DNA of 64,000 bases from CADCTB01 sp963768975 (GTDB lineage Bacteria; Actinomycetota; Acidimicrobiia; Acidimicrobiales; AC-14): positions 310,001 through 374,000 of the forward strand of contig CAVYKB010000020.1 of assembly GCA_963768975.1 (NCBI GenBank). The letters are read 5' to 3'. The notes under the pieces are model-generated. The model ran no database searches, was not told the origin of the DNA, and was given only the letters and a program-made list of their open reading frames with translations. Below, piece after piece: positions 1-8,200 of the stretch; position 1 is the first letter of the stretch, and each line of letters opens with the position of its first letter. Made by a program: the position numbers and the translations under genes.

Positions 1-387
1 CTCGGTCGCTACCTGAAGGCGAAGAACCCCGCCATCCAGATGTGGGCCGTCGAGCCGCCGGCGGGGGAGAAGGTCGAGGGCCTGCGCAACCTCGACGACG
101 GCTTCGTCCCGCCGATCTACGACCCCGAGCTCCTCGACCGCAAGATGATCGTCCGGCCCCGGGAGTCGATCGAGTGGACCCGCCGGCTCGTCGCCGAGGC
201 GGCCATCTTCGCCGGCATCTCGGCCGGGGCGGCCATGGCCGGCGCAGTCAAGGCTGCGGCCCAGCTCGACGAGGGCGTGATCGTCACCATCCTGGCTGAC
301 GGCGGCTGGAAGTACCTGTCGACGGGCGCCTGGACCGACGACATCGACGAGGTTGTCGAGCGGGCTACCCGCATCGTGTACTTCTAG
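1..387 (+). CDS. cysM: Cysteine synthase (CysM-like), C-terminal part
   Basis: The window opens inside this gene; 128 residues are visible before the TAG stop. PLP-dependent enzymes of this family form cysteine from an activated serine and a sulfur donor in the cytosol. The visible part has the EPP motif after the central sheet, a GISAGAAMAGA segment and the terminal ILADGGWKYLSTG stretch typical of the cysteine synthase B/CysM branch. The next genes are murI, a class II phosphodiesterase, rph and rdgB, the order downstream of Rv1336 (cysM) in M. tuberculosis, where CysM uses O-phosphoserine and the carrier CysO. Whether that donor is used here cannot be judged, because the substrate-recognition region lies outside the window. 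Only 6 bases separate it from murI. Confidence 0.85.
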   Translation, partial: LGRYLKAKNPAIQMWAVEPPAGEKVEGLRNLDDGFVPPIYDPELLDRKMIVRPRESIEWTRRLVAEAAIFAGISAGAAMAGAVKAAAQLDEGVIVTILADGGWKYLSTGAWTDDIDEVVERATRIVYF

Positions 388-393
388 AGCCCC

Positions 394-1197
394 GTGGACG
401 ACCGCCCCATCGGGATGTTCGACAGCGGGTTCGGCGGCCTGACCGTCGCCCGCGCCCTCATCGACCTGCTGCCGGACGAGGACCTCGTCTACTTCGGCGA
501 CACCGCCCGGTACCCCTACGGTCCCCGGCCGCTCGACGAGGTGCGAGAGTTCGCCCTCCAGGTGACCCGGGTGCTCATCGACCACCACGACGTGAAGATG
601 GTGGTGGTCGCCTGCAACACGGCGGCCGCCGCCGCCCTGGAGCTGCTGCGGTTCGAGTGCGACGTGCCGGTCGTCAGCGTCGTCGACCCCGGTGTGCGGT
701 CCCTGGTCCGGGCCACCCGCAGCGGTCGGGTGGGCGTGATCGGCACCGTCGGGACCATCGGCTCCGGTGCCTACCAGCGGGCCATGCGCTCCACGCGCGC
801 CGAGGTGGAGCTGAGCTGCGCGGCGTGCCCGGGCTTCGTCGAGTTCGTGGAGCGGGGCGAGACCGACAGCGAGCAGGTGCACGTCCTGGCCGAGCGGCTG
901 CTGGCCCCCCTGGTCCAGGCCGAGATCGACACCCTGCTGCTCGGCTGTACGCATTACCCGTTCCTGGCCCGCACCATCGCCGACGTCATGGGGCGCGACG
1001 TCGTGCTGGTCGACTCGGCGGACGAGACGGCGTTCGAAGTGCGCGCCATCCTCGCCGACACCGGCCTGGGCCGGCGTTCGGCGGCCAAGGGGGCCCACCG
1101 GTTCATCTCCTCCGGCGACGTGGCATGGTTCCGGAAGCTCGGCAGCCGGCTCCTCGGCCCCGAACTCGACGGGGTGGAGGGGTGGGAATGGGGCTGA
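394..1197 (+). CDS. murI: Glutamate racemase
   Basis: 267 residues, full length for MurI. It interconverts L- and D-glutamate in the cytosol, supplying D-glutamate for peptidoglycan. The N-terminal DSGFGG loop (residues 10-15), the first catalytic cysteine in ACNTA (Cys74) and the second in GCTHYP (Cys185) are all present, so it should be active. The start is GTG, 6 bases after the cysM stop and giving the expected short leader before MFDSGFGG. The 3' end overlaps the next gene by 10 bases, which points to one operon with cysM and the phosphodiesterase gene. Confidence 0.95.
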   Translation: MDDRPIGMFDSGFGGLTVARALIDLLPDEDLVYFGDTARYPYGPRPLDEVREFALQVTRVLIDHHDVKMVVVACNTAAAAALELLRFECDVPVVSVVDPGVRSLVRATRSGRVGVIGTVGTIGSGAYQRAMRSTRAEVELSCAACPGFVEFVERGETDSEQVHVLAERLLAPLVQAEIDTLLLGCTHYPFLARTIADVMGRDVVLVDSADETAFEVRAILADTGLGRRSAAKGAHRFISSGDVAWFRKLGSRLLGPELDGVEGWEWG

Positions 1198-1958
1198 GCG
1201 AGAACCGGAGCGGAGCGCAGGCCCGCCGCGACCACTGTGGATTGAGCGTCACGGTGCTGGGGTGCTCGGGGTCCTACCCCGGCCCCGGCGGCGCGTGCAG
1301 TGGGTACCTGGTCGACGACGGCACCACCCGGGTCTGGGTCGACGCCGGCCCCGGGACCCTGGCCAACCTCCAGCGCCACATCGGCCTCGATGAGCTCGAC
1401 GCCATCGTTCTCAGCCACGAGCACCCTGACCACTGGGGCGACCTGGAGGGTTGGGCCATCGTGTGCCAGTACCGCTTGGAGCGCACCGGCTTCCCGGTGT
1501 ACGCCCCCGCCGGCCTGCGGGAGCACACCTACAAGCCGGACTCGCCGTCGTTCACCTGGCACGAGATCACGGCCGGCGGCACGGTCGACGTGGGCACCAT
1601 CCGCTTCACCTTCGCCCGGACGGACCACGGCCCAGAGACCCTGGCCATGCGCATCGAGGGCGCCGGCCGGACCTTGGGCTACTCCGCCGACACCGGGCCG
1701 GCGTGGTCGCTCGACGCCCTCGGCCCCGGGCTCGACCTGATCTTGTGCGAGGCCAGCATTCCCACCGAGAAGGAGAACACGATGCAGCACTTGAGCGCCC
1801 GCCAGGCCGGCGCCCAGGCCAAGACCGCCGGCGCCGGCCGGCTCGTCCTGACCCACCTGTGGGCGACGCTGGATCCAGGCGAGGCTCAATCCCGTGGCTC
1901 GAAGGCGTTTGGTCGCCCTGTCGAGGTGGCCACCGCCGGCGCCAGGTACGAGGTATGA
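1188..1958 (+). CDS. Metallo-beta-lactamase-fold class II cyclic nucleotide phosphodiesterase (Rv1339-like)
   Basis: 256 residues with an MBL fold. The metal-binding motif HEHPDH is complete at residues 77-82, preceded by DAGPGTL and followed by further acidic and histidine positions (TDHGPE, YSADTGP). Position between murI and rph matches Rv1339 of M. tuberculosis, described as an atypical class II cAMP phosphodiesterase; hydrolysis of 3',5'-cyclic nucleotides is therefore the likely role. The chosen ATG overlaps the murI end. An alternative TTG at 1242 would start right at the fold (LSVTVLGC), so about 18 N-terminal residues are uncertain. The stop overlaps the ATG of rph. Confidence 0.8.
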   Translation: MGLSENRSGAQARRDHCGLSVTVLGCSGSYPGPGGACSGYLVDDGTTRVWVDAGPGTLANLQRHIGLDELDAIVLSHEHPDHWGDLEGWAIVCQYRLERTGFPVYAPAGLREHTYKPDSPSFTWHEITAGGTVDVGTIRFTFARTDHGPETLAMRIEGAGRTLGYSADTGPAWSLDALGPGLDLILCEASIPTEKENTMQHLSARQAGAQAKTAGAGRLVLTHLWATLDPGEAQSRGSKAFGRPVEVATAGARYEV

Positions 1959-2692
1959 GGCGCGACGGCCGCCAGCCCGACGACCTGCGCCCGCTCACCT
2001 TCGTCCGCGACTACACCGAGATGGCGGCCGGCTCCGTGCTGGTCTCGATGGGCAAGACCCGGGTGCTGTGCACCGCGTCGGTCGACGAGCGGGTCCCGCC
2101 GTGGATGCGGGGCAAGGGCACCGGGTGGGTGACCGCCGAGTACTCGATGCTGCCCGGTTCCACGCCGGAGCGCAGCAACCGCGAGGTCAACAAGGGCAAG
2201 CCCTCGGGCCGCACCCAGGAGATCCAGCGCCTGATCGGCCGCGCTTTGCGCTCGGTGTGCGACATGAAGCTGATGGGGGAGCGCCAGATACTCGTCGACT
2301 GCGACGTGCTCCAGGCCGACGGTGGCACGCGCACGGCGTCCATCAGTGGCGCCTACGTCGCCCTCCACGACGCCTGCAGCCGGCTGGTGGCCGCCGGCCG
2401 GCTCCCGGCCAACCCGCTGACCACGGCGTGCGCCGCGGTGTCGGTGGGCGTGGTCGACGCCGTGGCCCTGCTCGACCTCGACTACTCCGAGGACGTGCGG
2501 GCCGAGGTCGACATGAACGTGGTGATGACCGGCACCGGGCGGTTCGTGGAGGTGCAGGGGACGGCCGAGGGCCTGCCCTTCAGCCGGGCCGAGCTCGACG
2601 ACCTGCTGGGACTGGCCGAGCACGGGATCGCGTCGATCCTCGATGCCCAGGCCGAGCTGCTGGCCGCTCCGCCGCCGCCCCGGACGCCGTGA
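1955..2692 (+). CDS. rph: Ribonuclease PH
   Basis: 245 residues, normal length. This phosphorolytic exoribonuclease trims the 3' ends of tRNA precursors. RPDDLRP-like opening, SMLPGST with the ERSNRE segment, a GRTQEIQRLIGRALR stretch and the DCDVLQADGGTRTASI core with its conserved acidic residues are all visible. The ATG overlaps the stop of the upstream phosphodiesterase gene (ATGA) and the end overlaps rdgB (GTGA), so translation is probably coupled. Confidence 0.96.
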   Translation: MRRDGRQPDDLRPLTFVRDYTEMAAGSVLVSMGKTRVLCTASVDERVPPWMRGKGTGWVTAEYSMLPGSTPERSNREVNKGKPSGRTQEIQRLIGRALRSVCDMKLMGERQILVDCDVLQADGGTRTASISGAYVALHDACSRLVAAGRLPANPLTTACAAVSVGVVDAVALLDLDYSEDVRAEVDMNVVMTGTGRFVEVQGTAEGLPFSRAELDDLLGLAEHGIASILDAQAELLAAPPPPRTP

Positions 2693-3288
2693 GACCTGGC
2701 TTCGTGCCCGAACGGCGGATCCGTCTCGCCACGGCCAACCCGGACAAGGCCAAGGAGCTGGCCGGGCTGCTGGAGGGCTTCGAGGTGCTGCCCCGCCCCG
2801 CGGACCTGCCCGAGGTGCAGGAGACCGAGGAAACCCTGGAGGGCAACGCCAGCCTGAAGGCGGCAGCGGTCTGCCAGGCCACGGGCGAGCTCGCCGTGGC
2901 CGATGACACCGGCTTGGAGGTCGACGCCCTCGGCGGCCGGCCGGGTGTCTACGCGGCCCGCTATGCCGGCCCGGGAGCGACCTACGCCGACAACGTGGCC
3001 AAGCTGCTGGAGGAGCTGGCCGGCGTGCCGGCGGCCGAGCGCACGGCCCGGTTCCGGACCGTCGCCATCGCCCGGTACCCGGATGGGCGGAAGATCGTGG
3101 CCGAGGGCATCGTCGAGGGGACCATCGCCGAGGCGCCGGCGGGCGAGGACGGTTTCGGGTACGACCCGGTGTTCGTGCCGGCCGGCGGCGACGGGCGCAC
3201 GTTCGCCGAGATGACGCGCGCCGAGAAGGCGACGGTGTCCCACCGGGGCCGCGCCCTGCGGGCGCTCGCCGCCGAACTAGGGCCCTGA
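2689..3288 (+). CDS. rdgB: Non-canonical purine NTP pyrophosphatase (RdgB/HAM1)
   Basis: 199 residues. The enzyme hydrolyses ITP, XTP and dITP to monophosphates, keeping deaminated purines out of nucleic acids. The LATANPDKAKEL opening, ADDTGLEVDALGGRPGVYAARYAG active-site region, DGFGYDPVF and the closing SHRGRAL are family hallmarks. The GTG at 2689 overlaps the rph stop by four bases; GTG at 2704 is an alternative five codons later. It ends the cysM-to-rdgB operon and is followed by a strong hairpin. Confidence 0.95.
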   Translation: MRPGFVPERRIRLATANPDKAKELAGLLEGFEVLPRPADLPEVQETEETLEGNASLKAAAVCQATGELAVADDTGLEVDALGGRPGVYAARYAGPGATYADNVAKLLEELAGVPAAERTARFRTVAIARYPDGRKIVAEGIVEGTIAEAPAGEDGFGYDPVFVPAGGDGRTFAEMTRAEKATVSHRGRALRALAAELGP

Positions 3289-3294
3289 CGCGCC

Positions 3295-3322
3295 ACGAGA
3301 CACCGGTCGTCCGGTGTCTCGT
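3295..3322 (+). terminator. Hairpin terminator after rdgB
   Basis: ACGAGACACCGG and its exact complement CCGGTGTCTCGT flank a TCGT loop, a perfect 12-bp stem starting 6 bases after the rdgB stop. No U-tract follows, as is common in GC-rich actinomycetes. It closes the cysM-murI-rph-rdgB operon. Confidence 0.75.
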
Positions 3323-3601
3323 GCGGTTGTCGTACCTCCACCGGCCCGGGTCGTGAGGTCGGGGCCACCTCTCGTCGACGCGCAAGGCCTTGCGGGCCGG
3401 CGCGGCAATGGCGGCAGAGACGGCCGGGCGACGGTGGATCGGTACGTTTGGCGCCCTGCACTACGTGTCGGGCGGACCGCTTTCCCCGCTCTCGGAACCG
3501 GTTGCAGTCACTCGCTGGTACCTCCTTGGAACTCGAAGACACCTTGCAGATTGAGATTCGCGCCGTTGCGGGTCGGTGTCAACCGCCTGCGAAAATGGTC
3601 C
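3323..3601. other. Intergenic stretch with no recognised gene
   Basis: Between the rdgB hairpin and the next gene. One reading frame stays open through it in continuity with the downstream gene, but its translation is Arg/Pro-rich with no family signal, so I read it as upstream untranslated or promoter DNA. GC content is visibly lower around 3520-3600. I see no convincing promoter hexamers. Confidence 0.4.
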
Positions 3602-4249
3602 GTGGACTTCGAGGAGATCGACGACGGCGCCACCCGATGGCGGTTCGATGCGTCGTTCCTCCGCTCGAACTGGACCTGCATCTGGGGCCGCGGCTGCCAG
3701 GGAATGCTGCCCGAGCCGGCCGAGGAGCTGGGCCAGGGTTGCTGCTCGATCGGGGCCGACCTCGACGGCGAGGACGAGGCTAGGAACGTCGGCGCGCTGG
3801 CCGCCACCATCGACCCCGCCCGTTTCCAGCACCACGCCGCGGCCGCCGCGGGCGGCGTCTACGCGGACGAGACCCGCACGAGTACCCGGGTGGTCGACGG
3901 CGCCTGCATCTTCCTGAACCATCCGGGCTTCCCCGGCGGCGCCGGCTGCGCGCTGCACCTGGAGGCGCTTCACGCTGGCGAGTCGCCGACCGACTGGAAG
4001 CCGTCGGTGTGCTGGCAGCTGCCGATCAAGGTCGACTGGGAGGCCGGCGAGGGCGATACCGAGGTGGCCACCGTGCGCCGGTGGACGCGCGATGACTGGG
4101 GTGCGGAAGGGCGCGACATGGCCTGGTGCTGCACCGAGGGCGACCGGGCCTACGTGGGCGACGCCCCGGTGGTCGAATCGCTCGGGGCGGAGCTCGAAGC
4201 CGTGGTCGGGACGACCGTCTACGTCGAGCTGCGCCGGCGCCTCGCCTAG
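3602..4249 (+). CDS. Cysteine-rich conserved hypothetical protein
   Basis: 215 residues from a GTG start (VDFEEIDDGATRWRF). It has spaced cysteines (CIWGRGC, GCCSIG, a lone Cys before IFLNHPGFPGG, GCALHLEAL, VCWQLPI) reminiscent of the YkgJ/DUF3109 type of metal-binding cysteine-cluster proteins, but I cannot assign it to one family. No signal peptide or membrane segment, so probably cytosolic. The frame is open further upstream; the GTG was chosen because recognisable sequence begins there. Its TAG stop overlaps, in CTAG, the stop of the convergent transglycosylase gene. Function unknown. Confidence 0.65.
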   Translation: MDFEEIDDGATRWRFDASFLRSNWTCIWGRGCQGMLPEPAEELGQGCCSIGADLDGEDEARNVGALAATIDPARFQHHAAAAAGGVYADETRTSTRVVDGACIFLNHPGFPGGAGCALHLEALHAGESPTDWKPSVCWQLPIKVDWEAGEGDTEVATVRRWTRDDWGAEGRDMAWCCTEGDRAYVGDAPVVESLGAELEAVVGTTVYVELRRRLA

Positions 4250-5103
4250 CCGATCGTCGTGCCCTCGGAGAGCAGGCGGGCGCCGTAGTACACCTGCCAG
4301 GCGTGGTAGCCGAGGTAGGCCCGCTCGTCGGCCTCCATCTGCTTGGCGTAGGCGGTCACCGCCCGGACGTACCGGGCGCTGTTGTTGTAGGCCCGCAGCG
4401 CCCGGGCCATGTCCCCGGGGGCGCCGGTGGCCCGCAGGTACCGGGCGGCGGCGAAGATCGCGTCGCGGTTCGACGTGATGTCTCCACCGCGCCCGTAGAT
4501 GTCCCACGTGCTCGGGATGAACTGCATCGGGCCCTGGGCGCCGGCGGTGCTGTTGCCCTTGATGCGGCCCATGCGGGTCTCGACCAGGTGGATGGCGGCC
4601 AGGTACTCCCAGCCCACGCCGCCGGCGGCGGCGCCGGCTGCCTTGTACAGCGGGATGAGCTGCTCGGCGGGATCGGGGTTGACGATGGTCCACTTTGGCA
4701 GGGGCTTGTCGGGCGCCGGCGGCGGGGTCAGGGCAGCCAGCTCACGGCCGGCGGACACGTTGGCTTCCACCGTGGCCCGGAGGCGCTCGGGCACCATGGC
4801 CAGTACCTCGGCGTCCCACTCGGGATGGCTCACGAGGTTGCGGTAGGCCTGCTGCTGGGACTGGCCGAGTGCCTGGATCTGGGAGGCCGGCGTGGCCGGG
4901 TTGCGGATGGCCGTCTCGGCTGCGACGAGGGTGGCGGCGACGGTGGCCTGGGGGGTCAGGGTGGTCGTGGTGGTGGGCGCCACGGTGGTCGTCGTCGTCG
5001 GAGGCGCCGGCGCCGCCGTCGTGGTGGTCACTGCCGCCGGCTCGTCATCCGAGCAGCCGGCGAGGGTCAGGCAGGCGCACAGGACGGCGACCAGGCGACG
5101 CAT
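4246..5103 (-). CDS. Exported lytic transglycosylase lipoprotein
   Basis: 285 residues. Residues 1-17 form a lipoprotein signal (MRRLVAVLCACLTLAGC, lipobox LAGC). A Thr/Pro/Ala linker (TTTTT runs) follows, then a helical spacer, then an SLT-type domain with the catalytic glutamate in HLVETRMG and the GAQGPMQFIPSTW, GDITSNRDAIFAAARYL and ALRAYN motifs. Such enzymes cleave the glycan strands of peptidoglycan outside the membrane. It starts 30 bases from the divergent miaB; a -10-like TACGGT lies 9 bases upstream of the ATG with AAGGA in between. Confidence 0.88.
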   Translation of the reverse strand: MRRLVAVLCACLTLAGCSDDEPAAVTTTTAAPAPPTTTTTVAPTTTTTLTPQATVAATLVAAETAIRNPATPASQIQALGQSQQQAYRNLVSHPEWDAEVLAMVPERLRATVEANVSAGRELAALTPPPAPDKPLPKWTIVNPDPAEQLIPLYKAAGAAAGGVGWEYLAAIHLVETRMGRIKGNSTAGAQGPMQFIPSTWDIYGRGGDITSNRDAIFAAARYLRATGAPGDMARALRAYNNSARYVRAVTAYAKQMEADERAYLGYHAWQVYYGARLLSEGTTIG

Positions 5104-5112
5104 CGTCCTTAG

Positions 5113-5131
5113 ACCGTATCGCCGGTACGGT
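5113..5131. promoter_or_regulatory. Divergent -10 elements, transglycosylase/miaB
   Basis: ACCGTA at 5113-5118 and TACGGT at 5126-5131 are exact complements with 7 bases between, so each strand reads TACGGT toward its gene. The forward copy ends 8 bases before GTG 5140 of miaB; the reverse copy ends 9 bases before the ATG of the transglycosylase. I read these as back-to-back -10 boxes; a regulator-binding palindrome is an alternative. Confidence 0.4.
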
Positions 5132-5133
5132 GG

Positions 5134-6516
5134 ATGCCCGTGGAGCGCAGGTATTTGATCCGGACCTTCGGCTGCCAGATGAACGTCCACGACTCCGAGC
5201 GCCTGGCCGGGATTTTCGAGGCCGACGGGATGGTGCCGGCCCAGGGCGTGGACGACGCCGACGTCGTCGTGCTCAACACCTGCTGCATCCGGGAGAACGC
5301 CGACAACAAGCTCTACGGCACTCTCGGGCACCTGAAGTCGGTCAAGGACCGCAATCCGGGCATGCAGATCGCGGTGGGCGGCTGCCTGGCCCAGAAGGAC
5401 CGGGACCTCATCCAGGCCCGGGCGCCCCAGGTCGACGCCGTCTTCGGCACCCACAACGTGGGCCGGGCCGCCGAGCTGCTGACGCAGGCGGCCGCCACCG
5501 GCGACCCGGTCATGGAGATCCTCGAGGAGGACGCCGCGTTCCCGAGTGCGCTGCCGGTACGGAGGGAGCTGCCCTACACGGCCTGGGTCACCATCCAGAT
5601 CGGCTGCGACAACGCCTGTGCCTTCTGCATCGTGCCTGCGGTCCGGGGCAAGGAGATCAGCCGGCCGTTCGACGAAGTGATCGACGAGGTCCGTGCGCTG
5701 GCCGCCGCCGGCACCGTCGAGGTCACCTTGCTGGGCCAGAACGTCAACTCCTACGGCCGCGACCTCACCCGCCGGCGGCCGCTGTTCTCCGAGCTCCTCG
5801 GGGCCGTGGGGGAGGTCGACGGCGTCCGCCGGGTGCGCTTCACCAGCCCCCACCCCAAGGACCTGCGGCCGGAGACGATCGAGGCCATGGCCACGTCCGC
5901 CGCCGCCTGTGAACACCTCCACCTGCCCCTGCAGTCGGGGAGCGACCGCACCCTCGCGGCAATGCACCGGGGCTACACCGCTGCCCGCTACCTGGAGAAG
6001 CTGGCCGCAGCGCGCGCCGCGGTGCCCGACCTGGCCGTGACCACCGACCTGATCGTGGGCTTCCCCGGCGAGACCGACGACGACTTCGAGCGCACCCTGG
6101 AGGTCGTCGCCGAGGCGGCCTACGACAGCGCCTACACCTTCGTGTTCTCGCCCCGCCCCGGCACCCAGGCCGCGGAGATGGCCGACCGGTTCGTGCCGGC
6201 GAAGGTCATCGCCGAGCGGTTCGAGCGCCTCAAGGTGGTGGTGGAGCGCTCGGCGCTGGCCCGCCACCAGGCCCGGATCGGCCGGGTGGAGGAGGTGCTG
6301 GTGGAGGGGCCGTCGAAGAAGGATCCGATGGTCGCCACCGGCCGCACCCGGCAGAACAAGCTCGTCCACTTCCCGGTCGAGGGCGCGCTGCCGGCCGCCG
6401 GCAGTTTCGCTGACGTACGCATCACCGGCTCGGCCGCCCACTACCTGCGGGGCGAGCTGGTGGGGATCACCGCCCGCCCCCGCCACAAGACCCGCATCCC
6501 CGTCGCCGCCGGATGA
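5134..6516 (+). CDS. miaB: tRNA-2-methylthio-N6-dimethylallyladenosine synthase
   Basis: 460 residues, a radical-SAM methylthiotransferase adding the 2-methylthio group to i6A37 of tRNAs. The N-terminal UPF0004 domain has its three cluster cysteines (Cys14 in FGCQMN, Cys50 in NTCCIRENA, Cys84 in GGCLAQ). The radical-SAM motif CDNACAFC is at residues 158-165 and a TRAM domain closes the protein. ATG 5134 is annotated; GTG 5140 two codons on would fit the -10-like TACGGT at 5126-5131 with an 8-base spacer. miaA, acting one step earlier on the same base, follows 34 bases downstream. Confidence 0.96.
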   Translation: MPVERRYLIRTFGCQMNVHDSERLAGIFEADGMVPAQGVDDADVVVLNTCCIRENADNKLYGTLGHLKSVKDRNPGMQIAVGGCLAQKDRDLIQARAPQVDAVFGTHNVGRAAELLTQAAATGDPVMEILEEDAAFPSALPVRRELPYTAWVTIQIGCDNACAFCIVPAVRGKEISRPFDEVIDEVRALAAAGTVEVTLLGQNVNSYGRDLTRRRPLFSELLGAVGEVDGVRRVRFTSPHPKDLRPETIEAMATSAAACEHLHLPLQSGSDRTLAAMHRGYTAARYLEKLAAARAAVPDLAVTTDLIVGFPGETDDDFERTLEVVAEAAYDSAYTFVFSPRPGTQAAEMADRFVPAKVIAERFERLKVVVERSALARHQARIGRVEEVLVEGPSKKDPMVATGRTRQNKLVHFPVEGALPAAGSFADVRITGSAAHYLRGELVGITARPRHKTRIPVAAG

Positions 6517-6550
6517 GTGTGGGTACTTCGGGGCCGTATTCCGCCGCGAA

Positions 6551-7459
6551 GTGACCACACTGGCTCGGCATCTCGTGCTGGTGGGGTCGACGGCCTCGGG
6601 CAAGTCGGCCATCGCCCTCGAAGTGGCCCGCCGGCTCGGCGACGTGGAGCTGGTCTCCGCCGACTCCATGCAGGTCTACCGGGCCATGGACATCGGCACG
6701 GCCAAGGCCACGCCGGCCGAGCGCGACGAGGTGCCCCACCACCTCCTCGACGTGGCTGGGCCCGAAGAGGACTACTCCCTCGCCCGGTTCCAGGCCGACG
6801 TGGCCGAGGTCATCGCCGGCGTCGAGCGCCGGGGCCGGCGGGCGTTGGTGGTCGGGGGCACCGGCCTGTACGTGCAGGCCGTGGTCGACGGGCTGGCCCT
6901 CCCGGGCCAGTGGCCGGAGCTGAAGGCCGCGCTGAAGGACCAGCCGCCGGCCGACCTGTACCAGCGGCTCACCGAGCTCGACCCCCTCGCCGCAGCACGG
7001 ATCGAGCCTGGCAACACCCGCCGGCTGGTCCGGGCCCTCGAGGTCACCCTGGGTAGCGGCCGACCGTTCTCCTCCTTCGGGCCCGGCCTCGGCGCCTACC
7101 CGCCCAGCCGGCGGTTCCGACTGGCCGGCGTGTGGCTGCCCCGCCGCGTCCTGGCAGAACGGATCGAGGCCCGGTACCGGGACCAGCTGGCCGCCGGCTT
7201 CGTCGACGAGGTCCGCCGCCTCCAGGGCCGGATGTCGCGCACCGCCCGCCAAGCCCTCGGCTACAAGGAGCTGCTGGCCCACCTGGCCGGCGAGTGCACG
7301 CTGGAGGAGGCGGTCGCCGCTGCGATCAGTCGCACGAGGGAGTTCGCCCGCCGGCAGCGGGCCTGGTTCCGGCGGGACCCCCGCATCAGCTGGTTCGGCG
7401 CGCCGGCGAATCCGGTCGATCTTCTGCCCGCCCTCCTGGGAGACTGGTCCACCACATGA
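6551..7459 (+). CDS. miaA: tRNA dimethylallyltransferase
   Basis: 302 residues. It transfers the isopentenyl group from DMAPP to A37 of tRNAs reading UNN codons. The P-loop GSTASGKS (near residue 12), ADSMQVYR with DIGTAK, PHHLLD and the VGGTGLY motif are all present. GTG start. The end overlaps dapF in ATGA. Gene order miaB-miaA-dapF-hflX matches the mycobacterial arrangement. Confidence 0.96.
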   Translation: MTTLARHLVLVGSTASGKSAIALEVARRLGDVELVSADSMQVYRAMDIGTAKATPAERDEVPHHLLDVAGPEEDYSLARFQADVAEVIAGVERRGRRALVVGGTGLYVQAVVDGLALPGQWPELKAALKDQPPADLYQRLTELDPLAAARIEPGNTRRLVRALEVTLGSGRPFSSFGPGLGAYPPSRRFRLAGVWLPRRVLAERIEARYRDQLAAGFVDEVRRLQGRMSRTARQALGYKELLAHLAGECTLEEAVAAAISRTREFARRQRAWFRRDPRISWFGAPANPVDLLPALLGDWSTT

Positions 7460-8181
7460 TTCGGCTCGAGAAATACCACGGCCTCGGCAACGACTTCCTC
7501 GTGTTCCTCGACCTGGGGGACAAGTGCCCGCTCGACCCGGGTGAGGTGCGCTCCCTGTGCGACCGCCACCGTGGCGTGGGCGCCGACGGCGTCATCCGGG
7601 TGACCGACGGGCCGACCATGGAGCTCTTCAACGCCGACGGCAGCCGGGCCGAGATGAGCGGCAACGGCATCCGGTGCCTGGCCATGGCCATGGTCGACGC
7701 CGGCCTTTCAGGCCCCAGGATGACCGTGCACACCGACGCCGGCCCGAAGACGGTGACCGTCGACGACGACGGCTGGGTGAGCGTCGACATGGGCATGGCC
7801 CACATCGATCCCAAGGACGTGGGTGTCGCCTTCGTGAACATGGGGAACCCCCACACCGTCGTCGAGGTGGAGGATCTGACCAAGCTGCGCATCGCCAAGC
7901 AAGCTGCCGAGTGGCCGGGTCGCAACGTCGAGTTCGTGGTCGTCGGCCCGGGGAACGACCACCTCAGCATGCGGGTGTGGGAGCGGGGCGTGGGGGAGAC
8001 CCTGGCGTGCGGCACCGGCGCCTGCGCTGCTGCGGCCGCCGCCTTCGTGTGGGGCAAGGTGGGCAACCACGTCACCGTCAAGCAGCCCGGCGGCAATGCC
8101 ACCGTCCGTCTGGAGGGCAACACGATCATCCTGAGCGGCCCGGCCGACCACATCGCCACCGTGGAAGTCCCATGGCTCTAG
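7456..8181 (+). CDS. dapF: Diaminopimelate epimerase, short form with one catalytic Cys replaced by Ser
   Basis: 241 residues, shorter than the roughly 275 usual. DapF converts LL- to meso-diaminopimelate for peptidoglycan and lysine. YHGLGNDFLV, FNADGS, and the second active-site cysteine in ETLACGTGAC (Cys185) are conserved. The first active-site motif, normally CGNG, reads MSGNGIRC with Ser at residue 68 (codon AGC). In the classical two-base mechanism that cysteine is one of the two proton-transfer residues. The ATG overlaps the miaA stop; hflX starts 19 bases downstream. Confidence 0.88.
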   Translation: MIRLEKYHGLGNDFLVFLDLGDKCPLDPGEVRSLCDRHRGVGADGVIRVTDGPTMELFNADGSRAEMSGNGIRCLAMAMVDAGLSGPRMTVHTDAGPKTVTVDDDGWVSVDMGMAHIDPKDVGVAFVNMGNPHTVVEVEDLTKLRIAKQAAEWPGRNVEFVVVGPGNDHLSMRVWERGVGETLACGTGACAAAAAAFVWGKVGNHVTVKQPGGNATVRLEGNTIILSGPADHIATVEVPWL

Positions 8182-8200
8182 CGGCCGAGAGCGGGCAAGC

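Noticed and set aside
954..1889. Long minus-strand open frames opposite murI, the phosphodiesterase gene and many other genes
   Set aside because: Very GC-rich DNA keeps several frames open; translations are Arg/Pro/Ala/Gly-rich and have no domain motifs.
3314..3601. N-terminal extension of the cysteine-rich gene at 3602
   Set aside because: Arg/Pro-rich translation without family character and overlapping the rdgB terminator hairpin.
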